From: Gemmatimonadota bacterium
GTDB lineage: Bacteria > Gemmatimonadota > Gemmatimonadetes > Gemmatimonadales > Gemmatimonadaceae
NCBI GenBank assembly: GCA_031127185.1
Contig: JARIET010000188.1
Coordinates: 1 to 5,766 of the forward strand
Length of the DNA: 5,766 nucleotides
Direction of reading: 5' to 3'
Shown here: positions 1 through 5,766 of the stretch, in pieces
Layout of the letters: each line of letters starts with the position of its first letter
How positions within the stretch are numbered: the first letter of the stretch is position 1
The notes under the pieces: model-generated
Database searches by the model: none
What the model saw: the letters and a program-made list of their open reading frames with translations, nothing else
Told to the model about the DNA's origin: nothing
Position numbers and translations under genes: made by a program

Positions 1-1
1 A

Positions 2-1018
2 CTCGAGACGACAATCCTCGGCGGCGTACAGATGGCGGGCATTCGGGCTGCGTCCACCCGCCCCGACGCCTACGAGCCCTACCTCAAGGGGCGGTTCTTC
101 TGGAACAAACGCACCGAGGCGAACCTTGCGCGGGCGGTTGACCTGTTCGGCGAAGCCATAGCGGCCGATCCGAACTACGCGCCCGCCCATGCGGGGCTTG
201 CCGACGCCTACGCCGTGCTCGGCACGTACGGCGCGCGCGAGCCGCGCAAGGTGATGCCGCTGGCGATGGAGAGCGCTGAACGCGCGCGCGCCCTCGACTC
301 CACCCTGGCCGAACCGCATGCGACTCTGGGGCTGATTGAGGCGGTGTTCGCGCACAACTGGGAAAAGTCGGAGGCAGCATTCGCGCGTGCGTTGACGCTT
401 GATCCGACCTACGTCACGGCCCATCAATGGCGCGCTATCACGCTGCTGATACCGACTGGCCGCGCGGCGGATGCCCTGGCTTCCATGGAACGCGCCCGGG
501 CCATCGACCCGCTTTCTGCGGTCGTGGGTATGACTACCGGCGTCGTCCGCGCGATAGGCGGCGATTCCGGTGCTGCAATTGCGGCCTTTTGTGATGTGTT
601 GAAGCTGGAGCCGGGATTTGGAATGGCCCACTTCTTCCTGGGCCAGACTCTCATGGACGAAGGCCGCCACGCGGAAGCCAAGGAGTCGTTCGAACGTGCG
701 ATCGCCCTCACCGGCGGCTCAGCAGAAATGCTTTCTGGTTTGGCGCAAGCAAAGGCGCGGCTCGGAGAGGGCGATGCGGCAAGCGCCGACCTCGAGACAC
801 TCATGTCCCGCCGCGCGGCGCGCTACACGCCCGCGTCGCAGGTCGCGTTGGTACATATCGCTCTCGGCCAGCACGATGCCGCCATGGAATGGCTCCAGGT
901 TGCGCGGCGCGATGACGATCCGGAACTGATCTATCTCACGGCCAAGCGCGCATATGCGCCGCTTCGGTCCCGCCCGGATTTCGCGGACCTCGTGCGCTCG
1001 GTTCGGCTCAGTCCCTGA
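2..1018 (+). CDS. TPR-repeat protein, C-terminal part (5' end outside window)
   Basis: The frame is open from base 2 to the TGA at 1016-1018 (338 residues). The Met codon at base 32 is internal, because residues before it are open and no ribosome binding site precedes it. Counting from base 2, residues 24-38 read YEPYLKGRFFWNKRT. This motif usually sits where a TPR array begins behind a eukaryotic-like Ser/Thr kinase, winged-helix (CadC/OmpR-type) or adenylate-cyclase-like domain. TPR-like helix pairs follow at about 42-74 (with DPNYAPAHAGLADAY), 110-150 (LDPTY.TAHQWRA) and 200-240 (LEPGFGMAHFFLGQTLMDEG), with degenerate repeats between and after. The tail (APLRSRPDFADLVRSVRLSP) matches the usual end of such proteins, where a last repeat is followed by a 'LRSxPxF..L' segment. 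TPRs bind protein partners, so this part is probably the sensing or docking half of a signalling protein. There is no kinase, DNA-binding or membrane segment in the visible part, so the effector domain is inferred. TPR identity is confident; the full protein's class is not. Confidence 0.85.
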   Translation, partial: LETTILGGVQMAGIRAASTRPDAYEPYLKGRFFWNKRTEANLARAVDLFGEAIAADPNYAPAHAGLADAYAVLGTYGAREPRKVMPLAMESAERARALDSTLAEPHATLGLIEAVFAHNWEKSEAAFARALTLDPTYVTAHQWRAITLLIPTGRAADALASMERARAIDPLSAVVGMTTGVVRAIGGDSGAAIAAFCDVLKLEPGFGMAHFFLGQTLMDEGRHAEAKESFERAIALTGGSAEMLSGLAQAKARLGEGDAASADLETLMSRRAARYTPASQVALVHIALGQHDAAMEWLQVARRDDDPELIYLTAKRAYAPLRSRPDFADLVRSVRLSP

Positions 1019-1058
1019 AAACCGCACCTGCCCTGTCGCAGCGCTGCCACTTGGCTCA

Positions 1059-1097
1059 TTTTTTGTAGATGTTACAGCGCGACGGTGAACGTACATT
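1059..1097 (+). promoter_or_regulatory. weak promoter candidate upstream of the TonB-dependent receptor gene
   Basis: The 122-base gap before the receptor gene contains the only AT-rich patch nearby, with a run of six T at 1059-1064. GTTACA at 1071-1076 (4 of 6 to TTGACA) and TACATT at 1092-1097 (4 of 6 to TATAAT) are 15 bases apart, shorter than the ideal 17. A promoter is expected here if the receptor gene is transcribed on its own, but these boxes are weak and could be chance. A palindrome GCAGCGCTGC at 1038-1047 lies before the T run. It has no loop and the T run starts 12 bases later, so it does not make a convincing intrinsic terminator for the TPR gene. Confidence 0.2.
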
Positions 1098-1127
1098 CCG
1101 CCTGTCTCGCAGCCCCCACCCATTGTT

Positions 1128-1132
1128 GAGGA
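1128..1132 (+). promoter_or_regulatory. ribosome binding site deciding the receptor start
   Basis: GAGGA lies 8 bases before the ATG at 1141. It favours that ATG over the in-frame upstream ATG at 1069, which has no purine-rich stretch before it and would put 24 polar, arginine-rich residues ahead of the signal peptide. It also favours 1141 over the in-frame ATG at 1162. Confidence 0.75.
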
Positions 1133-1140
1133 CAATCCCA

Positions 1141-4100
1141 ATGAACCAGCTCCGTTGGCGAATGAGTCGACTGCTCGTCGGCGCATTGGTTGCCATCGCA
1201 TTCGTTTCGTCCCACGCCGGCGCGCAGGCGCAGGCCACTACCGGTATCATCCGCGGCGTCGTCTCCGACCCCTCCGGCTCTCCGGTCAGCGGCGCAACGG
1301 TGACGCTCCGAAACGAGGCCACGAACTTCAACCGCGTGGTCCAAACCTCGGATCGTGGCATTTTCGTCGGCACGCTCCTGCCGCTTGGCATGTACACGGT
1401 GAACGTGCGCGCCATCGGCTACGCCCCTGTGGGCCGCACCAACGTGCAGGTGCGACTCGGACAGGTGGCCGATGAGTCGTTCACGCTGGCGCGCCAGGCC
1501 GTGGAAATCGCCCCGGTGATGATCGGTGCCACCCACACGCCGGTCGACGCGGAAAAAACCGAGACGGCCACGCGCCTCAGCGAGACCATCGTTGCCGGCC
1601 TGCCGAACAACGGACGCAACTTCCTCGCGCTCACTCTCCTCACGCCCGGTGTCGCCGTGGCACAGGGTCCGGACGGCGATGTGCTCTCCGTGGCTGGCCA
1701 GAAGGGCATTTCGAATAACGTCTCCGTCGACGGCGCCGACTACAACAATCCGTTCTTCGGCGAACAGCGGGGCGGCCAGCGCCCCGCGTTCACGTTCAAC
1801 CTCGACGCCGTGCAGGAAATGGTGGTGACGAGCCAAGGCGCAAATGCCGAGTTCGGCCGTTCGGCCGGCGGCTTCGTGAACGTGATCACCAAGAGCGGAA
1901 CCAACACGTTCGGCGGTACCGCGCACTACTTCGGCAAGAGCTCCGCGCTCTCCGGACAACTCAAGGGCAACGGCGTCACGCTCGATCCGGACTTCGGACA
2001 GCACCAGTTCGGGTTCACCTTCGGCGGGCCGCTCATCAAGGACAAGCTGTTCTTCTTCACGGCCTACGACCAGCAGAGCTACAGCGACATCAAGCAGAAG
2101 AACCGTCCGTCCAACGCCGAGTTCACCAAGCTGAAGAACTTCCTCAGCACGAATTGGGGCGGCGCACTGAAGAACGATTTTGCGCCAATCGAGCGCACCA
2201 ATGACGCGCAGGTGTTCCTCGGCAAAGTGGATTGGCTCGTCAATCCGAACAACGTGTTCTCGGTGAAGTACAACTACACCAACTCCAAGCAGGTCAATGG
2301 CACGTTCGACGTAGACACCTGGGGCGCCAGCGCCAACGCGATTGAGAATGCGTTCTCCAACGCGCTCAGTGGTCAGCTCTCCACGCAGTTCTCCAACAAC
2401 GTCTCCAACGAGTTCCGGTTCCAGTTCGCGCGCGAAGACCGTCCACGCGATTACGACGCGCCTACGCTTCCCAACGGCCGCGACTTTCCGGATATCGCGA
2501 TGGACTTCGGTAGCGCCTACCGCATCGGGCGTCCGTTTTTCATTCCCGTGGAGTACTACGACACGCGCATCCAGCTGCTCAACAACGTGACCTGGGCACG
2601 CGGCAACCACCTGATCAAGGCCGGCGCCGAAGTCAATCGCGTCAGTTCCAACCAGACCTTCATCGGGTTCGCCAACGGCCGGTACATCTTCAGCAGCGTC
2701 GACGGGTTCATCAACTTCGCGACCCGCGGCAACGGCTATGTCGAATGCTCCAACGGCACCACGTCGAACACCGGCGCTTGCCCGGCAGGCTCGGACATCA
2801 CGGGCCCGATCCTGCTCTATCTCCAGCAGGCCGGTGTCGGTGGACGCACCGTTGAGCAGTCCGGCACACAGGACATTCCGCAGACGGATATGGCAGTATT
2901 CATCCAGGACACCTGGAAGCCCACCAACCGGCTGACGGTGAACTATGGCCTGCGCTGGGAGGGTGAGAAGCAGCCCGACGTGCTCACCCCGCCGTCCAGC
3001 GTGTTTTTCGCACCGTTCATCGGCAAGACCGTCACGAACTCGACGGGCACGTACACGTTCCCATCCGACGGCACGATTCCGTCTGACTACTCGATGTTCC
3101 AGCCCCGTCTCGGTTTCGCGTGGGACCGCAATGGCGACGGAACTGAGGTGCTGCGCGCTTCTGCCGGCATCTATCACGCCCGTGTGGCCGCGCTGAACTT
3201 TGCCTCGGTGCGCAACAACAATGGCTCCATAGGCCAGACCATGTTCCGCAACTCGGCACTCACCGGCATTCTCGGGGCACCGCCGGCCATCGAGAACCTC
3301 CTCCCCGCGCCGGGCGCCAGTCAGGTGCCGTTTCAGCCCGGCATCTTCGTCGTCGACAAGGACTTCAAGAACCCGCGAACAATGAGCACCTCAGTCGCGT
3401 ATGAGCGTGCATTGGGCAAGAGTGGCCTCACGGGTTCCGCCAGCTACACCTACGCGCAGTCGGATCGACTCACGCGGTTCGTCAATCGCAACGACCCGGT
3501 GTTCGGCAGCCCCTGGTCCACCGGGCTCGCGGGCGGCAATGGCATTGGCGACCTCACCACGGTGGAGAGCACGGCGGAGAGCAAGTACAACGGCATCTCG
3601 ATCGGTCTCGCGCGCCGACAAGCGGAGAACTGGGTGTTCGACGCCAACTATACGATTTCGTGGGACAAGTCCAACGACGACAACGAACGCGATCCGTTCA
3701 CCTTCCGTTACGCCAAGGCCAATCGTCTGGATGACGAATGGGGCTACAGCGATCGCGACCAGCGCCACCGGTTCAACGCCTTCGTTCTCACCAAGGTCGG
3801 CGCCGGCGTGACGATGAACAACCGTTTCTCGTACGTCTCGGCGTCGCCGGCCTCGGCCAAGTGCGGCACGAATAACGTCGCCACAACCACGCGGGCAGCC
3901 GGCGCAGGTGACCGTATCTGCCCCAACGGCACGATCCTGGAACGCAACACGCTCCGCCGCCAAAACGAGTACGCCAGCTGGGATCTCCGCTTTGCGCGGC
4001 TGTTCAAGGTGGGCTCCGGCAACTCGGCCGAAGCAATGTTCGAAGTGTTCAACGTGCTCGGCCGCAACAACTTCAAGGACCCGGCGTTCGGGTCGCTCCT

Positions 4101-4179
4101 GTTCAATTTCGATGGCACGGTCCGCAGCGGCCTCGGGGATCCGCGCCAGATGCAGCTCGGCATGCGCTACATGTTCTAG
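1141..4179 (+). CDS. Oar-like TonB-dependent outer-membrane receptor
   Basis: This is a complete 1012-residue protein, a usual length for Oar-like receptors, predicted to be an outer-membrane barrel that imports a ligand using TonB/ExbBD energy. Residues 1-28 form a Sec signal peptide: basic start (R5, R7, R10), hydrophobic core 11-22, and AGA before a likely signal peptidase I cut after A28 (A30 or A32 also possible). Residues 35 to about 118 are a carboxypeptidase-regulatory-like beta-sandwich (GxxRGxVxDPSGxPVxGATVTL, then a GxYTVxVRAxGY turn). VEIAPVMIG (121-129) is a possible TonB-box-like segment. The plug spans about 150-258, with LPNNGRN (154-160), VDGADYNN (196-203) and GGFVNVITKSGTN (243-255), typical of this family. 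The remainder is beta-barrel with repeated aromatic strands (e.g. VNYGLRWEGE, FQPRLGFAWD) and a terminal Phe (MRYMF), the C-terminal signature read by the Bam machinery. Substrate is not predictable; no SusD-like lipoprotein is adjacent. The start is set by GAGGA at 1128-1132. Its only cysteines are two close pairs (536/547 and 908/927). Confidence 0.93.
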   Translation: MNQLRWRMSRLLVGALVAIAFVSSHAGAQAQATTGIIRGVVSDPSGSPVSGATVTLRNEATNFNRVVQTSDRGIFVGTLLPLGMYTVNVRAIGYAPVGRTNVQVRLGQVADESFTLARQAVEIAPVMIGATHTPVDAEKTETATRLSETIVAGLPNNGRNFLALTLLTPGVAVAQGPDGDVLSVAGQKGISNNVSVDGADYNNPFFGEQRGGQRPAFTFNLDAVQEMVVTSQGANAEFGRSAGGFVNVITKSGTNTFGGTAHYFGKSSALSGQLKGNGVTLDPDFGQHQFGFTFGGPLIKDKLFFFTAYDQQSYSDIKQKNRPSNAEFTKLKNFLSTNWGGALKNDFAPIERTNDAQVFLGKVDWLVNPNNVFSVKYNYTNSKQVNGTFDVDTWGASANAIENAFSNALSGQLSTQFSNNVSNEFRFQFAREDRPRDYDAPTLPNGRDFPDIAMDFGSAYRIGRPFFIPVEYYDTRIQLLNNVTWARGNHLIKAGAEVNRVSSNQTFIGFANGRYIFSSVDGFINFATRGNGYVECSNGTTSNTGACPAGSDITGPILLYLQQAGVGGRTVEQSGTQDIPQTDMAVFIQDTWKPTNRLTVNYGLRWEGEKQPDVLTPPSSVFFAPFIGKTVTNSTGTYTFPSDGTIPSDYSMFQPRLGFAWDRNGDGTEVLRASAGIYHARVAALNFASVRNNNGSIGQTMFRNSALTGILGAPPAIENLLPAPGASQVPFQPGIFVVDKDFKNPRTMSTSVAYERALGKSGLTGSASYTYAQSDRLTRFVNRNDPVFGSPWSTGLAGGNGIGDLTTVESTAESKYNGISIGLARRQAENWVFDANYTISWDKSNDDNERDPFTFRYAKANRLDDEWGYSDRDQRHRFNAFVLTKVGAGVTMNNRFSYVSASPASAKCGTNNVATTTRAAGAGDRICPNGTILERNTLRRQNEYASWDLRFARLFKVGSGNSAEAMFEVFNVLGRNNFKDPAFGSLLFNFDGTVRSGLGDPRQMQLGMRYMF

Positions 4180-4202
4180 CAGCACCAGACTTCAACGAAC
4201 AA

Positions 4203-4243
4203 CGCGGGGGCTCGAGGGCGAAACGGTCCCTAGAGCCCCCGCG
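4203..4243 (+). terminator. hairpin terminator after the receptor gene
   Basis: Bases 4203-4218 pair with 4228-4243 in a 16-position stem with a single G/A mismatch (4214/4232) around a 9-base loop (4219-4227). The stem is very GC-rich (GCGGGGGCTC against GAGCCCCCGC at its base). It begins 23 bases after the receptor stop codon. Only a short T run (GATTTG, 4245-4250) follows, so release may be less efficient than at a classic intrinsic terminator, though U-poor hairpins are common in GC-rich bacteria. The position between two genes of unrelated function supports a terminator role. Confidence 0.75.
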
Positions 4244-4341
4244 CGATTTGGGGCCGTGCCGCACCGACACATTCGGACACAGGTAGCAGCACGCCTTCCC
4301 TGAAACCCGCATCCCTTTCCCCGCGTTGGGTGTCTCACGTG

Positions 4342-4350
4342 AAGGGGGTG
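4342..4350 (+). promoter_or_regulatory. strong ribosome binding site deciding the GTG start of the PBP gene
   Basis: AAGGGGGTG matches 8 of 9 positions of AAGGAGGTG, the complement of the 16S rRNA 3' end, and ends 7 bases before the GTG at 4358. An in-frame TGA at 4340-4342 closes the frame just upstream. The next in-frame starts, ATG 4406 and GTG 4412, are poorer: GAGG lies only one base from the ATG. Confidence 0.65.
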
Positions 4351-4357
4351 CGGCCAC

Positions 4358-5766
4358 GTGGAGTCTGGGGAACTGGGACGCCTGGAGCTGCTGCAGGCGC
4401 GAGGAATGCTGGTGATCGCGCGCGGGTTCCATTCACTCCGCAGGCGGGTCACGCGCCAGCGCGTCAAGCGCACGATCCTCTTCACCACCATCGCCAGCGC
4501 AATGGCCATCAGTGGCGAAGCGCTTGTGCGCGGGCACATCAAGCCCGCTTCCGCGCGCGCGCCGAGTGCGCTCTACACGCGTCAGACTTCGTGGGGCCGT
4601 GACGACGGCACCGGTGCGGTCGCCATCGGTTCTCTGAATCCCGCGTTGAACGAACATCGCGTCCCGGTGAACCTGCGCGACGTGCCGCAACACGTGGTTG
4701 ACGCCGTGCTCGCCGTGGAAGACAAACGCTTCTACGACCACCACGGACTCGACCCCCGCCGCATCGTGGGTGCGCTCGTGGCCAACGTGCGGGCCGGCGG
4801 AATTGCCGAGGGCGGCAGCACCATCGCGCAGCAACTCGCAAAGAATCTCTTTCTCTCGGCCGATCGCACTCCGCTCCGCAAGCTTCGCGAAGCTGCGCTC
4901 TCGGTCACGCTTGAGCTGCGCCACACCAAGCGCGAGATCCTCGAGGCATACCTCAACGAGATTTATCTCGGTCGCGATGGTTCAGCCGGCATTCACGGCG
5001 TGGGCGCCGGAGCACATTACTACTTTGGCAAGTCGGTCGGGCAGCTGAGCCTGTCGGAGTCGGCGCTCCTCGCCGGAATGATTCGCTCGCCCAACCGGCT
5101 CGCTCCCACGCGCCACCCTCGCGCTGCTCGTGAGCGGCGCAATCTGGTGCTCGGCCTCATGGTCGCGCAGAAACGCATCAACACCGCTCCCGCTGCGCGC
5201 GCCCGCGATGCACGAGTGCCCACGCGCACCTATCCACTGCGCAAGTTCGAGGCGCGATACTTCCGCGATTTTGCCGCAGAGTCGATGCGCGAGCGTATGC
5301 CCGAACGCGGCGGCGCCATCTACACCACGCTCGATGCCACATTGCAGCGCAGTGCTGACCGTGCCGTGGCGCGCGGGCTCAGCCGGATTGACCGGCCCGG
5401 TGCGCAGGCCGCACTCGTGGCAATTGATCCGCGCACCGGCGACGTGCTCGCGATGGTGGGCGGCCGCGACTACAGTACTTCGCAGTTCAATCGGGCCACC
5501 GACGCGCGCCGCCAGCCCGGGAGTGCATTCAAGCCTTTCGTGGCACTCGCCGCACTCGAGGCAGGCGCCGACGGGAGCCCGACGCTGACGCTCGCATCGA
5601 AAATTCAGGACGAGCCGCTGCGCGTGGCCACGCCGCGCGGCGACTGGCAGCCGGTCAACTACGATGGCGGGTTTCGGGGTGAAGTCACGCTTCGTGAGGC
5701 ACTCGAGCAATCGCTCAACGTGCCGTTCGCTAGAGTAGGACTCGCCGTCGGTCCCGAGCGCATCGC
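4358..5766 (+). CDS. class A penicillin-binding protein, PBP1b-like (3' end outside window)
   Basis: The gene runs off the window after 469 codons; family members are usually 650-850 residues. It is a bifunctional peptidoglycan synthase that polymerises lipid II glycan strands and cross-links their peptides on the periplasmic face of the inner membrane. Residues 24-38 are strongly basic, and a moderately hydrophobic segment at about 39-57 is the likely single membrane anchor. The GT51 glycosyltransferase domain spans about 102-270. It has EDKRFYDHHG (121-130) with catalytic E121, GGSTIAQQLAKN (152-163), RKLRE (174-178) with the second conserved glutamate E178, and ILEAYLNEIYLG (194-205). The segment GRDGSAGIHGVGAGAHYYFGK (205-225) has the small insertion typical of PBP1b-type rather than PBP1a-type enzymes, and ARERRNLVLGLM (257-268) also matches PBP1b. 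After a linker, the transpeptidase domain starts near 315: AMVGGRDY (365-372), SAFK (389-392) with nucleophile S389 and K392, and SLN (452-454). The KTG motif would lie beyond the window. Only about 40 residues separate anchor and GT51, too few for the UB2H domain of E. coli PBP1b. The GTG start rests on the strong ribosome binding site. All catalytic residues that should be visible are present. Confidence 0.93.
   Translation, partial: MESGELGRLELLQARGMLVIARGFHSLRRRVTRQRVKRTILFTTIASAMAISGEALVRGHIKPASARAPSALYTRQTSWGRDDGTGAVAIGSLNPALNEHRVPVNLRDVPQHVVDAVLAVEDKRFYDHHGLDPRRIVGALVANVRAGGIAEGGSTIAQQLAKNLFLSADRTPLRKLREAALSVTLELRHTKREILEAYLNEIYLGRDGSAGIHGVGAGAHYYFGKSVGQLSLSESALLAGMIRSPNRLAPTRHPRAARERRNLVLGLMVAQKRINTAPAARARDARVPTRTYPLRKFEARYFRDFAAESMRERMPERGGAIYTTLDATLQRSADRAVARGLSRIDRPGAQAALVAIDPRTGDVLAMVGGRDYSTSQFNRATDARRQPGSAFKPFVALAALEAGADGSPTLTLASKIQDEPLRVATPRGDWQPVNYDGGFRGEVTLREALEQSLNVPFARVGLAVGPERI

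Noticed and set aside
1035..1083. GTCGC..GCTG (1035-1046) pairing with CAGCGCGAC (1075-1083) as a terminator or leader structure
   Set aside because: The stem has a 3-base bulge and a 28-base loop, and the T run lies inside the loop instead of after the stem. It probably reflects the short GC-rich word CAGCGC occurring twice by chance.
3121..3147. DRNGDGTE (receptor residues 662-669) as an EF-hand-like calcium loop
   Set aside because: The first half fits D-x-N-x-D-G, but position 12 is Ala (residue 673) instead of Glu or Asp. Similar 'W-D-x-N/F-G-D-G' turns are common in Oar-like barrels, so this reads as a tight turn between strands.
1072..3177. A 701-residue open frame on the minus strand opposite the receptor gene
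   Set aside because: Stop codons are rare in antisense frames of GC-rich genes. The translation is rich in Arg, Val, Glu, Ala and Gly with no recognisable domain, and the + strand receptor explains this stretch fully. The same applies to the minus-strand frame at 3391-4185.
4244..4357. A sigma-70-type promoter for the PBP gene
   Set aside because: I found no pair of -35 and -10 like boxes with acceptable spacing in this stretch. A promoter is expected because of the terminator upstream, but the sequence does not let me place one.
4982..5710. A 242-residue open frame on the minus strand opposite the PBP gene
   Set aside because: It overlaps the conserved GT51 and transpeptidase coding sequence, which is clearly the real frame, and its own translation (Arg/Ala/His/Cys-rich) matches no family I recognise.

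Overview
The window is a GC-rich stretch of bacterial chromosome with three genes in a row on the + strand. The two at the edges are cut by the window. The gene content suggests a Gram-negative, didermic bacterium. The first gene's C-terminal TPR array resembles those fused to eukaryotic-like Ser/Thr kinases or winged-helix/cyclase regulators. The second is an Oar-like TonB-dependent receptor with an N-terminal carboxypeptidase-regulatory domain and no SusD partner. Together with the high GC this fits Gemmatimonadota best, with Acidobacteriota as the main alternative. This assignment is inference from family content, not from a marker gene.

Layout: (1) Bases 2-1018 hold the C-terminal 338 residues of a TPR-repeat protein whose N-terminal effector domain lies upstream of the window. 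(2) Bases 1019-1140 are a short intergenic gap with a T-rich patch, a weak promoter candidate and a clear ribosome binding site. (3) Bases 1141-4179 encode a complete 1012-residue Oar-like TonB-dependent outer-membrane receptor: signal peptide, carboxypeptidase-regulatory-like domain, plug and beta-barrel, ending in aromatic Phe. (4) Bases 4180-4357 hold a strong hairpin terminator (4203-4243) and then the leader of the next gene, with a near-consensus Shine-Dalgarno and two CACGTG palindromes. (5) From base 4358 to the window end runs the first 469 residues of a class A penicillin-binding protein of the PBP1b type. Its GT51 domain is complete, and its transpeptidase domain is present through the SxxK and SxN motifs.

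How they work together: the receptor and the PBP both act at the cell envelope, but the terminator between them and their unrelated roles argue against a common operon. The TPR protein may be transcribed separately from the receptor or read through into it; the sequence does not settle this. I see no tRNA, rRNA, CRISPR array, insertion sequence or phage gene, and no sign of a new multi-gene system. The observations listed are modest: paired cysteines in the receptor, paired palindromes at the PBP start, a PBP without a UB2H domain, and an alternative fold at the terminator.
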